DNA of 64,000 nt, taken from Loripinus fragilis. Taxonomy: Eukaryota > Mollusca > Bivalvia > Lucinida > Lucinidae. Positions 9,325 through 20,418 of this stretch are shown one piece after another; the stretch's first letter is position 1; each line of letters opens with the position of its first letter. The DNA lies in assembly GCA_964019695.1 (NCBI GenBank), contig OZ026530.1, forward strand, positions 36,132,835-36,196,834, written 5' to 3'. A model generated the notes under the pieces. It saw only the letters and a list, made by a program, of their open reading frames with translations, ran no database searches and was not told where the DNA came from. The position numbers and the translations under genes are program-made.

Positions 9325-11465
9325 ACTTTGTATTTTTTCCTTGGTAAACTAGCAAATGTTTTATTGAGGAATGTTATTACAACGCACTGGGGGCATTTTT
9401 TAAGCATTGATACAACACACTGATGATTGTACAGAAGTGCTGTGGTTGCTGGTGCATACTCACAACAGCATTCGCTGTTCACATAAACGATACAAAAATC
9501 GCCATTTCAGCCAGCACATGATATTTTAAACTGTGACGAAGGCTCAGGAGAGCCTATGCAAACGTGCAGACTCCCAAGAGCCTTCGCTGACAGCACAAGG
9601 GATCTTGATATTTTTCGCATTGTCCAGTGACTTTGTTTGCGCAAATGTGCAGATTCACCAGAGTATTGGCTGCTTGCGTAAATAGCACACAAATTGCCAT
9701 TTTAGGTAACACAAGAGTTTTTGTACAGTGACGAAGGCTAAGGTAAGCCTGTGCAAATGTGCAGACTCGCCAGAGCCTTCGCTGCTCGCACAAAATTTTT
9801 AGCCACCACATGAGAATTTAGAACTGTGGCGAAGGCTCAGACTAGACCAAGCAAATGTGCAGACTCGCCAAAGCCATTGCTGTTCGCATGAATGACAACC
9901 AAAAATAGTGAGTATGATGTGGAAATATCACAATCACAAACTGCAGACAAACCCATGGTACAGAGAGGAATAGCCACACAACAATCACGAGACACCAGGA
10001 TGCATTTTACTGGCACCAAAACTTCGCCCTAGATTCTGCTGTTGTTGAAGCACAAAAATGTTAAGCTCGCATGATGATGCATTGATAAGTTAGAGATCGT
10101 TCATGCAAACCAAATATATATGTGTCTTGATCCACATCTGAACTAAGGGTGAGTTTGGCACCGTTAAACCGGTTTAAGCCCTCCAGTAAAATATTTTACT
10201 GACCGTTCCAAGGTGGTACTTCTTTCGTGGACCTTTTATGTTTTTTTCTGTCTTGTGTTTGCAATGTCTTTGTGTGCGTCTGTTTATACGTGCTTTGTGG
10301 TCACCTGCTAGGAAAGGGCTGACCTCTTGGCTCTTGTTTGTGGTGTCTAACTTTGAGTTTGTCACTTTCCCATTGGTATCATGGGTCAGGTGTGGTACTT
10401 GATTGTATCGATTCCTGATCTTTGCACCCTTACTTACTTTCTTAATTATTGTAATGTATCATAACGGACAAACAATCTCATCAAATTAAAAGTTTTGGGG
10501 CCAATCATAAAAATAGACAGAAACACTATCAAAGTGCGAACAGGGCTAACTCTGGAGTGTCTTTGGTGAGTCTGCAAATTTGCAGAGTCACGCTTGAGCC
10601 TTCATCAGTGTACAAAAAACACACACAAAATCTATGCCTATTGACTGTATGATTTCTTTATAAGCTTGCAGTTATTTTTACTTTTGATGACACTGGGCGC
10701 ACAAACCGTCAGTAACATTGCAGTTTATGGCTCTGCCTGGCAATTGGCGATTTAATTCATGGTTTGACCGACAAATCTGACACAGTTGTGGAGTTTGACA
10801 GTGACAGGTGCTTTTTCTATAGTAACTGCCTAACTTGAGGGAATTCTGCATGTCTAAGCACAGCTGCAGCTATGTTATCATAGTCCCATGAAATAACATC
10901 CAAAACCGATTACTACTCTCTATTTTTTCTATGCAGAGAAGGCTCTATCGAGTCTGTACATTTGCACAGGCTCACCAGTACTGAAATATCATGTGCTGGG
11001 TCAAATGGCGATTTGTGTACTGTTTATAAGAACAGTGAATGCTGCGGTGAGGCTGCACCAGCAACCATGGCACATCTAGGCAACAATCAGTGCGTTGTAT
11101 CAATCCGTCAAAAATGCTCCCAGTGCGTTGTAATATAATTCCTCACTAAAACGTTAGCTAGTTTATCAAGAAAAAAATACAAAGTAGCAATCGTTTTATG
11201 GATGCTATTACATGTAAATATGATAACAGCTGTGCTTAGACATGCATATTCCCCTCAATTTAGGCAGTTATACGTACTAGAAAAAAGCACCTGCCATGGC
11301 GAAACCCAAGAACTGTGCTGGATTCGCCGTCCAAACCATGAATTAAATCACCAATTGCTTGGCAGAGCCATAAACTGCAATGTTACCGATGACCTGTGCA
11401 CCAGGTGTCATCACAAATAAAATCAATGCAAGCTTATAAATAAATCATTAAGTCAACAGGTATAT
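9325..11465. repeat. Complex inverted and tandem repeat cluster (pearl-like?)
   Basis: Three parts of one unit are seen. (1) 9325-9535 matches the complement of about 10975-11190 (CTTTGTATTTTTTCC, ACGCACTGGG, TTGCTGGTGCA, CCAGCACATGATAT). (2) 10630-10880 matches the complement of about 11205-11465 (TTGCAGTTTATGGCTCTGCC, ATTTAATTCATGGTTTG, ATGTCTAAGCACAGCTG). (3) A short palindromic repeat related to GAAGGCTCAGG...GCAGACTC...GAGCCTTCGC recurs near 9538, 9730, 9829, 10550 and 10935. The layout is a unit in plus, partial plus and minus orientations around a copy of repeat A (10077-10440). Internal short tandem repeats recall molluscan pearl/Helentron-like elements; that link is inference. The 72-codon frame at 11202 is part of the arm. 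Confidence 0.7.
10077..10440 (+). repeat. Dispersed repeat A, intact copy 2
   Basis: The longest uninterrupted copy, about 360 bp, and the reference for the family. It begins at GCATTGATAAGTTAG and ends at TTTGCACCCTTACTTAC. It lies between the arms of the inverted-repeat cluster and was probably inserted there. Confidence 0.75.
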
Positions 11466-11501
11466 ATTTTTTACCTTTAACGCCAGAACCAGTGCGGAAA
11501 A

Positions 11502-12266
11502 TTGCCACCACCAGCTCGTTGTAGCAACATCCGGTCTTTTTACATTGACCAATGTGATAATATGGATTGGGGTCAACACATTTCAGAAATTTCTTCCAAA
11601 GCAACTAAGACACTCGGTTTCCCTCGAAGGAATTTGGCTGTTGCACCTAGGAGTACTAAGGAAGTTGCATACAAAACTTTGGTTCAGCCTAAACTAGAGT
11701 ATGCAGCACCCATTTGGAGCGCTTACTCAAAACTTCAGATTAATCAGGTAGAGAAAGTTCAAAGGACAGCAGCCTGTTGGACCAGCAGGAGATGGCGAAA
11801 CACAAGTAGTGTCGGCGAGATGCTTGATGAGCTTGAGTGGCCATCTCTTGAAGCCCGTAGGGATCGGTCCTCCCTGCTTCGCTTTCATAAGATACATTCT
11901 GGTGCTGTGTCTATAGAAAAAGACAAGTACCTGACCCCTGCTCACAGTTTGAAATCTACCAGGTCATCACACAGCGCCTAATATTGTAGATACCAGACAT
12001 ACAGTGATGCCCTGAAGAACTCTTTTTCCCCCGGACTATTACGCAGTGGAATAGTCTTTCTCCTTCGGTGGTCAATTCCAAGACTACTGAGGAGTTAAGG
12101 GCTCTCCTCATTTAGTCAAAAATACAAGCGAAAGATTTTTCTTATTTTTTGTTGGTTTTGATTTTTTGTTTTGTTTTGTTTTTTCTTCTTCAAAATTTCA
12201 AATTCGCAGTCCCTGGCGTAATGATCAAAATTTGATCGAGCCAGTAACAAGAGCTAGATAGATAGT
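11502..12266 (+). mobile_element. LINE 3' fragment, copy L2
   Basis: The frame from about 11540 reads the distal pol region: MDWGQHISEISSKATKTLGF, a VAYKTLVQPKLEYAAPIWS thumb motif, QVEKVQRTAA and the conserved C-terminal LEWPSLEARRDRSSLL. A stop near 11980 breaks the frame, and in-register sequence continues to about 12113 (YSDALKNSFFP, then WNSLSPSVV). A T-rich 3' UTR follows, then a hairpin (12213-12244) and a GATAGATAG tail at 12256-12266. No catalytic reverse transcriptase core is present, so the copy is 5' truncated. It meets the minus-strand LINE at 12267 tail to tail. Confidence 0.85.
12213..12244 (+). other. LINE 3'-end hairpin, copy L2
   Basis: CTGGC/GCCAG outer stem and GATCAA/TTGATC inner stem, separated by the conserved asymmetric bulge GTAAT opposite GA. 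Its two strands differ from other copies in compensating ways. Confidence 0.75.
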
Positions 12267-12961
12267 TGATGGCCGGCACCATACCCCCTGCTATTTTGAA
12301 CAAAAATACAAGTTTGTTAAATTCGCGCCGTCTTTGTAGGCTAGGTAATTCTAGGTCTCTGAGCATATTTGTTACACAGCCATCTTCACGTGATCTGTAG
12401 TCCTTTTTTTTATAAATCTTGCTGATTGGCGTTGAATTTGTTTCTATACAGTTTAGGTCTTTTTGGAGATAGCGGTCACAAATAGATGATCCATAGATAT
12501 TCAAGGATTAACCGCACCAAAGATATATATGCTAATTTCCTACATTCTTCTGGACAATTCTTTAAATTACGTAGAAGAAATCCAAATGTAGAATTTGATT
12601 TTTTAACTATCTTTTGTATATGGGTATTCCACCGAAGGTCTTCTGATAATGTGATACCAAGATAAGGGTTTGTGGAAACCTGTTATAGGATAGTATTGTC
12701 CAGTTGGTAAAGATGAGATGATGTGTTCCTTATGTTCATGACGTAACATTTCTTTGCATTGAATCGCATGCCCCATTGTGAAACTGTAATTGTCTCCCAA
12801 TCTATATCTGTGCAGTTAAAGTAACCGCATAGGATTAACCGTTTAGGTTTTGAGCCATTTATTAAGTTCAGAGAGGATTCTAGCTGGTCAAAGTCTGATA
12901 ATTTCCTGTAAGGCATATAAAATGAGCCAATATATAAAGTTTTCTTTGATTTCAGGGTGAT

Positions 12962-13450
12962 TTAAGCATTTTCTATTTCACAACCGGTGATAAAGTCTAC
13001 ACATTCAACTGCTGAGATATTATTTTGAACTACAATGAAAACTCCACCTCCTTGGGTATCGCTATCATTCCAAAAAACATTATAATTATCAGGAAATATT
13101 TCTGAAGTTTTTATTGCGTCACTGGTTGGGGTTTTGTTGGGTTTATATCTTTTCAGCCACGATTCCGTACCACAAATTATATCAGGTTTCATATAATCTA
13201 CAGCCACTTTGAATTCAGATTTATTTTCTTTGACACTTCTACAGTTAATATTCATAATTCTCAGATTTTGTTTCTTGTGCATGTCTGGAAATGGTTCATG
13301 ATAAGTTGAAGAAGAAGTGCTACTTGTTGATCTTGTCGAGCCTTTCTTTCTGCTATTTGAAAAGTTATTTCTATTTTTGGGGCTACTAGTATGTAAAGGA
13401 CTAAATACACTGGAGTGAACTGAATCTTTGCTAGAATCTATTTGTGTCAA
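12962..13450 (-). pseudogene. LINE endonuclease open frame (162 codons)
   Basis: The longest open stretch of the minus-strand LINE. Residues 1-50 are a Ser/Thr/Lys-rich linker. From about residue 60 the APE endonuclease fold begins (LRIMNINCRS, PDIICGTESWL, NVFWNDSDTQGGGVF). A stop near 12962 ends the frame, but the domain continues in register to about 12840 (GSFYMPYRKL, then LILCGYFNCTDIDW). The enzyme would nick target DNA during retrotransposition; here the catalytic Asp is replaced by Tyr. Confidence 0.75.
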
Positions 13451-13499
13451 TGGACGTAATGAGTTTGATGTTTGGAGTTAATAGCTTCTGAATGTAAAA

Positions 13500-13680
13500 C
13501 TATCACAGTTAATACTATCACACTTACAACAGAGTCATACTACGTTGGTACCTTCTAAGTCTCTGAAATAATTACTACACATGGAAAGACAAAATCTATG
13601 GCGCCACAGGCTGCATCCATCACATGCAACGCCTTCCTGCTCCAAATTCACTGGATACTGACAAACGCCACATGGCCGAA
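13500..13680 (-). pseudogene. LINE PHD-type zinc finger
   Basis: The frame reads PCGVCQYPV, then VACDGCSLWRHRFC, then C at SMCSNYF, and after a stop at the usual Trp position, CCKCDS. The Cys/His spacing (C-x2-C, C-x2-C, W-x-H-x2-C, C-x2-C) is that of PHD fingers found near the start of many invertebrate LINE polyproteins. The finger lies between the 2A-like motif and the endonuclease. One stop codon makes it non-functional. Confidence 0.75.
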
Positions 13681-13699
13681 CCGCTGCTTTCTGATTGAC

Positions 13700-13741
13700 C
13701 AGTCCTGGATTTAAATCAATATCCCCAGCTAGTAATAGAAT
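13700..13741 (-). other. Degraded 2A-like motif in LINE frame
   Basis: The minus-strand frame has LLLLAGDIDLNPGL. Functional 2A peptides end D-(V/I)-E-x-N-P-G then P, and need a hydrophobic upstream run, which is present. Here the Glu is Asp and the last Pro is Leu, so ribosome skipping would not be expected. 2A-like sequences are known in non-LTR retrotransposons of several invertebrates. Confidence 0.7.
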
Positions 13742-13834
13742 AAGAGTTAATATTGTTTTGTGTCTTTGGGGTGCTGTAGCAACGTCCCAACGATATAGCT
13801 ATAGCCTCATTGTCTTAGACTGGAAGCATTTGTC

Positions 13835-14740
13835 AAATACTTTGAGTATTGTGACAATGGCAAAAGCCTCATTTTTGTATAGGGGGACATAATCCTGGGA
13901 CCACCATGTTTTTGCAAGATGGACATACCCCCCTCCTAATGTTTTTTTCTAACGTGGACGGACCCAGACCCTCTCACGATGTCACTGACATGTATGTGAC
14001 TATGGTTTATAGAAAGATACAATGTGCACATCGTTAAATTATGGCATAAGACCTTTATGCCAAACATGACACATCTTCGCAAGCCAAGGGTACTAACTCC
14101 ACTTCGTTCCATACGTGCATATGTGCGTTTATAGATATAGATCAACTGAAAGGTAAACCTATGCAAACTTTAGTCAAAAGTATATTATGTGGTTCAAGAG
14201 ATCTAAATGAGCACTTTACAAACTGCTATGATTATACCCACACCTACGGGTCGTGCAATAATGATGCCTCATATCTATAACTGTATACTGCCTCTCGCCC
14301 TGATGCGCATTGTAGTCATGATGTATGTACAATGTTCACTCCATACTGTGCATGTGCATTATAATAATGGGCCTCGACGTGCAAATCTGTCTTCCAGGCC
14401 TCGGAACATGTTAAGCTAAATCTACCCTACCCCGTACAGAGACTAGCTACACTATTGAAAGCTCTAGCGATAAGGCGTGTATTTTCCCTTGTTGGCCACG
14501 AAAACAAACATGAATTTTTACAATTGTCCAAATGCTTATAAAACAAAGTGATTATGGAAGTAAAATATATTCACTTAATATCAAAATACGTTTCTAAGCA
14601 TTTTGTATTTTTAAAGCAGCAAAAAGTTGCGATTTTCTCTGACACCCCTCATTTTTACAAGTTCATACTGGTTAGTGGCCTTGGATAAAAGTGCACAGGT
14701 CAGCTTGACATTTGGTACTTAATACAAAACTATTGTTTCA
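13835..14740. other. Unassigned stretch
   Basis: No gene or large repeat recognised. A short CTCTAGCGATAAGG motif at about 14462 is shared with the inverted-repeat ends at 21172 and 22056. Confidence 0.4.
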
Positions 14741-14749
14741 TTATGTTTA

Positions 14750-16140
14750 ACTATTATGAATTCGGCTTAAACAGTTATAAAAAAATAAACATTTTAATAT
14801 TTTCCCCATATAAATGCATAAGGAATCAAATTAGACCTTGCCATAAAGTAGGTCAAGGTAAACCTAGATTCATCATTTGTGCAAACCTGGTAGGGCCCAC
14901 ATCCACAATGCTACATACCAAGTCCCAAAGCCAATAGCCTTTTGGTTCCAGAGAAGAAGATATTTAAGGAGTTTTTACAATATATGGGCATGGTTGCCAT
15001 CTTAGTCATGTGACCATAACAATTTGCATTAATTTTGGCTAACCAATCATAAGGAGTTGTTATATGAAATTTGATTTCAATTGGCAAAGTAGTTTCTGAG
15101 AAAGCTATGATTTAATATGTTGCTTGCACTCCAATATGAGCGACCTTGGCTGAATTTGAAAGGTCAAACTTGACTTAGAAACTTATTTATAGACACTAGA
15201 TTCAACATATCAAGTGAGAATTATGACTTTGGCTTCCAAAGTATTAAAAAAAATCAACTTTTCAACAAAATTCCCATTTAAATGCATTAGGAAGCAAATT
15301 TGACCTTGACGTTAAGTATGTCAAGGTCAACATAGAATCATTATTTGAACAGACATGGTAGGTCCCAATGCTACATACCAAGTCCCAAGGTCATCAGTCT
15401 TCTGGTTCTGGAGAAGAAGATTTTTAAAGGGTTTTTACCATATGTGGGCGTGGCGGCCATCTTGGTCATGTGACCAAAATAGTTTGTATAAATTTTGGCA
15501 AACATAAAATTAAATGTCTTCACATGAAACTTGAGTTCAATTGGGTCAAGGGTTTATGAGAAAACTATGTTTTAAGATATTGATGTGACTACAATATGAG
15601 CGACCTTGGCTGAAAGGGCAAAGGTCAACCTTGACCTTTGAAACTTATTTGTAGCCATTGTCTCATTAGTTTTAACATATCAAGTAAGAATAATGACTTT
15701 GGCTTTAAAAGTATTAAAAAATCAACTTTTCAAAAAAAAATCCCATTTAAATGCATTAGGAAGCAAATTTGACCTTGACGTTAAGTAGGTCAAGGTCAAC
15801 CTAGGATCATTATTTGAACAAACTTGGTAGCCCCTACACCCCCTATGCTACATACCAAGTCACAAGGTCATCAACTTCTGGTTTTGAAGAAGAGGATTTT
15901 TAAAGGGGTTTTACCATATATGGGCGTGGCGGCCATCTTGGTCATGTGACCAAGACCATTTGAACAAACTTTCGTTCCCGCGTCATAAGGAGTCTCCATA
16001 TGAAATTTGAGTTCAATTGGCCCAGTGGTTTCAGAGAAGATGTTTGAAAATGTTGACGGACGGAGGACAGACGACGGACGCCGGAGTGACTGGTATACTA
16101 TTAGCTCACCCATGAGCCTTCGACTCAGGTGAGCTAAAAA
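14750..16140 (+). repeat. 468-bp satellite, three units, with terminal hairpin
   Basis: Landmark GACCTTG occurs at 14834, 15302 and 15770, a spacing of 468 bases. Each unit has an inverted pair TTGACCTTGAC / GTCAAGGTCAA around a 9-base spacer, GGCGTGG near GGCCATCTTGGTCATGTGACC, and ACATACCAAGTC. The last unit ends with GACGGACG repeats and a hairpin AGCTCACC / GGTGAGCT followed by AAAAA (16111-16140). The terminal hairpin and internal tandem repeats are reminiscent of non-autonomous Helitron-type elements; this is inference. Confidence 0.8.
16111..16140. other. Terminal hairpin AGCTCACC / GGTGAGCT
   Basis: An 8-bp stem around a loop that itself contains GAG/CTC, preceded by GACGGACG-type repeats and followed by a short A run. 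It marks the right edge of the 468-bp satellite. Confidence 0.7.
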
Positions 16141-16147
16141 AGTAAAA

Positions 16148-16490
16148 GTAAGTAAGGGTGCAAAGATCAGGATTCGATACAATCAAGTACCACACCTGAC
16201 CCAGGATACCAATGGGAAAGTGACAAACTCACAGTAAGACACCACAAACGAGAGCCAAGAGGTCAGCCCTTTCACAGCAGGTGGCCACAAAGCACATATA
16301 AACAGACGCGCACAATGGCATAGCAAACGCAAGACAGAAAAAAGATGAAAGATCCATCCACAAAAGAAGTACCACCTTGGACCGGTCAGTAAAATATTTT
16401 ACTGGGGGGTGGGGGGGCTTAAACTGGTTTCACGGCGCCAACCTAACCCTTAATTCAGATGTGGATCAAGACACATAGATATTTTTGTTT
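16148..16490 (-). repeat. Dispersed repeat A, copy 3
   Basis: Complement of the copy at 10077-10440, with a local G run (GGGGGGTGGGGGGG) near 16404-16419 as a copy-specific change. It begins within eight bases of the satellite hairpin. Confidence 0.75.
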
Positions 16491-16544
16491 TAAAAAGTCA
16501 AGATAGAGTGCAAAAACGACTGGTCTATATGTCTTTGGTGAATA

Positions 16545-16630
16545 CATTAAGCGACTCCAGACGTTATTTCAACAAAATGAAGTAAGCGTCTCATTTAGGG
16601 AAACAGTCTGCCTAATCGCTAGAAATCCTT
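16545..16630. repeat. Short repeat shared (inverted) with 21170-21242
   Basis: CCAGACGTTATTTCAACAAA...GTCTCATTTAGGGA...CTAATCGCTAGAAAT matches the complement of 21170-21242. Probably one end of a dispersed DNA element. Confidence 0.55.
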
Positions 16631-16779
16631 TGACACAGAATAAGTTTTCCATGTATTTACACAGTGTACAGTTTTACTTATTTTATATTATCATATTTCC
16701 TGTTTACTTCAAGGGATATTGTTATCCCCCACACACACTCTAAACAAGCCTCTGCAACGCATGTGTATTTTGTGAGCGC

Positions 16780-17090
16780 AACTGTTACCATCATTCTGTT
16801 GTTGTTGATTCATTGCCAATTGGTTTGATTATTCTCCGTTTGTTTAGTTGTGTATTACTCTGTGCCCTCTCTAGTTTTGCAATCATATTGACGATGAAGG
16901 GGGAGCTGACTGCTTTATTCAGTTATCCTTCTCATGTCTAACAGTGTTAAGTTGTGTTCTGTGGCTCTTCCTCACGTTGCCGTGGGTTGGTCTGCATTGT
17001 GAGATATCATACTGCATACACAGAATTATCTACTTACTGGTTTACAGTCTTGTTTTGAAGTTGATGTCATGTGGAATGTCGAAGTTCACT
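16780..17090 (+). repeat. Dispersed repeat C, copy 1
   Basis: Shares TTGTTGTTGATTCATTG and GCTCTTCCTCACGTTGCCGT, GGGTTGGTCTGCA with 32580-32860; partial relatives lie at 41035-41110 and 63510-63800. Non-coding, class unknown. Confidence 0.55.
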
Positions 17091-17185
17091 CCATTGATTC
17101 GAATTCCAACAAAATTTACTCTTACAATCGAAATCCTTTTTTTGGAGCAATATTTATGTACAAAGCAGCAATAAAACATAATATA

Positions 17186-18007
17186 CTTAAACGCAAAAGA
17201 AACGCAACTCTTTCTTAAACAGTAGTTTCTTCTTTTTCATCAAAAAATTTAGCCAGCGATAATGTAATCGCTAAGTATCGTTATTTGCCTTGCATACAGC
17301 ACCAAAATCAGACCGCTGTGACTTATGGTTGGCGAGCTGCAACGAGAAATGTAAGGCAACCCCCATTTTAAAGTCACAAAGTTCAAAAATTGTGCCTATT
17401 TTGCGAAAAAACGTTTTAAACCAATATCGATTTGTGAAAGCAAAAGGGTAGACAAAATCAAATCAGGTACTTTTATGTTTCTGTCAACGCCCATTTTGTC
17501 AAAATGACGTCTATTTTTTTTGCGTAATTGGCCATTTTTATCCAAAACAAATATCAATAATCGAAAACTTTAATGTCACCATATAGCCCTCGCTACATTG
17601 CATAGAAGACATAAGTATCGCGACATGATCGAACAATATGCGTCTGTAATGACTGTTTAAAAAAAAGTAGGTTGACGTCAATAAATTAACGCAGCAACGC
17701 AGCGATTGGTAGCGTTGATAATCAATAACTTGCAAACCGTTTTACTGTTTTCTTTAGTAAAGACATCTGGCTATCAGAAATAGCTGTTCGTTTTCAAATT
17801 GAATGAGACATCACTTTTTTAGACCCCATTTGTTGAAATTTACTGACGTCATTATAACGTCAGAATAGAAATCGTGAACAAAACCATTTTACGGCAAATC
17901 ATTACTCAATGCGCAGGAACACAGAATATAATTAAGAATTGAGCCTCTTGTGATCCTTGTGGAAGAAAAAGTGGATTGAAAACGGTTGCGTTTCTTTTGC
18001 GTTTAAG
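17186..18007. mobile_element. Mariner-like non-autonomous element, 822 bp
   Basis: Terminal inverted repeats CTTAAACGCAAAAGAAACGC (left) and GCGTTTCTTTTGCGTTTAAG (right) are identical over 20 bp and extend to AAC/GTT. Both ends abut TATA, giving a TA or TATA target duplication. No transposase frame is present. The interior has several TGACGTC-like motifs near 17500 and 17845. Confidence 0.8.
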
Positions 18008-18289
18008 TATATGTATCAATTGGTAAGTTAAATTTTAACATTTACAAAAAATACCCAATTGAAGAACGAAAATAGCCAAAAAATTCTTAATTAGAAATGT
18101 TGAATACCCAATTAACATTTGCAATACCCAAAGGAACGAAAAAGGGAGTGGGTAATGTACCAAATTGTTTGGAGATGAACTTAATAAGCTCTAGCTTTTG
18201 TTCTAATCCTATTTATAATGTTTGTAATTATTGTATATGTATCTATTTGAGAAATAAATATGTTTAAACCAAATTGTTAAAAAAAATAA

Positions 18290-18860
18290 TTTAGGTACTG
18301 AAAAAATATTATTTTACCTTGACCTTTGGGTCAAGGTCACAGACAAAGTTATCCAGTACCCTCTACATCATCTGTCCTATGCACCTGCAGCGTTTGAAGT
18401 TGCTACGTCCAACAGTTTAGGAGGAGATGCATTTACAAGCAATTACATCATTTAACCTTGACTTTGACCTAGAGGTCAAGGTCATACAAAATATTGCCCA
18501 GTAGCCTCTACATCATAAGACCAAAGCAGGAAGAGAATTATATAAGCATGTTGCTTCCATTCCAATCCTTGTACCTTTAATACTGTTAACACCTGTTTGA
18601 TAATGTCAATTGTTCTTGCTAATAAAATATGTTTAAACCAAGACCTAAGCACCTTCAAAGTTTGAAGTTGCTACAACCAACAGTTTAGAAGGAGATACAT
18701 TTACAAGAAAATACATTATTTGAACTTAGACCTTGAAACACGAAACATCGCCTAGTACCCTCTACATCATGTGATCTATGCATCTGCAAAGTTTGAAGTT
18801 ACTGCGTTGCCAGTTAAGGTGAAGATACAAGTTACAAGATACAAGTCCTAGTTATACTGG
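18290..18860 (+). repeat. Degenerate tandem repeat with AGGTCAAGGTCA motifs
   Basis: CCTCTACATCAT recurs at about 18359, 18505 and 18760, and GTTTGAAGTTGCTAC-like sequence at about 18393, 18657 and 18791. A unit near 145 bp is suggested, with a roughly 100-base interruption at 18540-18640 that ends AATAAAATATGTTTAAACCAA; nearly the same end occurs at about 18252-18275. Confidence 0.6.
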
Positions 18861-19196
18861 TCCGGATCCCCTGAAAACACAAAGCTACCAAGCCAGCATT
18901 CAATGTGGGCTGATAATTGGACGCTTTTCCTGGTTTTCAGAGCCTCGCTCCTCTAAAGAAACGAGAAAAAAAAACTTACCAGAGTTGAACCCCCTCTGAC
19001 ATAGTTTTTTTGGATCCGCCCATGGGTCTAACCTACAATGATAGTAACTTGATCTTACGTACAGTATCACGTCTCGTGGATGAGGCCATAGCATCGAATT
19101 GTATGACTCATTCACTATGATACACCAGAGCAAGTTACTATTATAATATTTATGGTTATGGCCCTGGCTAAATAGTGCCCTCAGCTTAGGTTACTA
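18861..19196. other. Unassigned stretch
   Basis: A minus-strand 77-codon frame (18900-19133) looks like translated repeat DNA and shows no domain. Confidence 0.4.
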
Positions 19197-19812
19197 CACT
19201 GCTAAAAATATTTAAAGGAATACCTAATGATTTTCCATAGGTGATAATGTTAACCCCCGTCTAATAGACAAGTAATGTATTTCACTAGACTATAAGGCAG
19301 AAACCCAGTTTATTTTGCCATTTGTGCTACGATAGTCAAAGTTTTGGATCAGGAAAAGTTTTTGATAAAACAATTGCTGCTTAAGTTCATGGCTCAAATT
19401 TTGTAATTTTTAATTTTCTTGAAAATGACGATTTTTTCTGGAACTCTATAGAATCTTCCCAATTTGTTAATAGTGTAACCTAAATATTTCTGTAACATTT
19501 AAAGGCTGTTGACTGTACAGAAATGATGCTGTTGTGGTGCTTGATTGAAATACCCTCTTAAAATTTGGTTTTGAAAAAGGGGGTATTTTTAACAAATTCC
19601 ATTTTACATAAAGCGTTCCATGGAGATTTCTGGAAAGGGATTACTTCATTTTTATTAACAAGCATCATCCTTGATGGGTAACCAATCTAATCACAGGAGA
19701 AACATGTTTTTGCCATATTAATTCAGCTCTCGTTATGAGTCAGACTATGAGTGACTTTGTATTGTGATCAATGGCAAAATATGCAGTGTTCCTTTAAATA
19801 TTTTGAGCAGTG
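19197..19812. mobile_element. MITE with 24-bp CACTGCT terminal inverted repeats
   Basis: The left end CACTGCTAAAAATATTTAAAGGAA and the complement of the right end differ at one position. Length 616 bp. No clear target duplication was seen, and no transposase frame. The superfamily is not assigned. Confidence 0.75.
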
Positions 19813-20418
19813 CATTTAGTGTATTGAACAACAATTCAACACTAAAATTTGACGCAAATTTATTCCTTAGTTAAATGGCTTGATACTTCATATAAATCAA
19901 ATACTGATGATTCACTCAAAACATCAAGACTTATTCTAATGCATTTGTTATTGTAACAAGACATGATTGGATAACTTTAGAAATTACTGACAGTACATCC
20001 ATGATATACTGTCAGAAATAGTTTGACTTCATCAATTACCTCACATTTGGCTGTATGACATGTGGCTTTATGCAGCTTGCAATGCTCCAATTTGAGATGA
20101 AACAAGATTTTTAACATTAAACAAGAGCAAAATTACATTTCAATGGGGATAATTTTATTCAAAATGATATATGGTCTGATATACGGTCAGAGATTACTTT
20201 TTACAGCTCTGCTCATGTGCCAATCTAAAACTAAATTTCCTACCGCATACCCGGCAATATAACCCTACCGTCTATATACGGAGTAATTGTCTATTTTTTG
20301 CTATGTCATGAGTCACTGAACTATTCCATCTGTCAATAAATTTGACTATTGACTGGCACTATACCATGGCCAGGTTACCCGCTTCCCTGTTAAAAACACA
20401 CAGGCGCTTAATGACATG
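19813..20418. other. Unassigned AT-rich sequence
   Basis: No gene or repeat recognised. Confidence 0.35.

Larger units (their letters stand above)
12267..13830 (-). mobile_element. LINE with 2A-like motif, PHD finger and endonuclease (internally deleted)
   Basis: Read on the minus strand from 13830 downward. First a hydrophobic leucine run and a degraded 2A-like motif (13700-13741), then a PHD-type zinc finger (about 13680-13500), then an APE-type endonuclease (about 13290-12845). The endonuclease shows NINCRS (catalytic Asn), PDIICGTESWL (catalytic Glu) and GGGV; the usual GDFN motif is CGYFN, so the catalytic Asp is lost. A deletion then joins this domain directly to a late reverse transcriptase motif (W-MRFNAKKC), skipping the polymerase core. 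Further downstream degraded C-terminal pol reads ELPSLQRRREFNKLVFLFKI to about 12270. Several stops interrupt the frame. Inactive. Confidence 0.8.

Noticed and set aside
14834..15810. Nuclear receptor response elements as true regulatory sites
   Set aside because: The half sites fall in a palindrome of a satellite, so structure alone can explain them. Kept only as an observation to test.
18900..19133. 77-codon minus frame with a compositionally protein-like middle
   Set aside because: No splice context or domain; it resembles translated repeat DNA.
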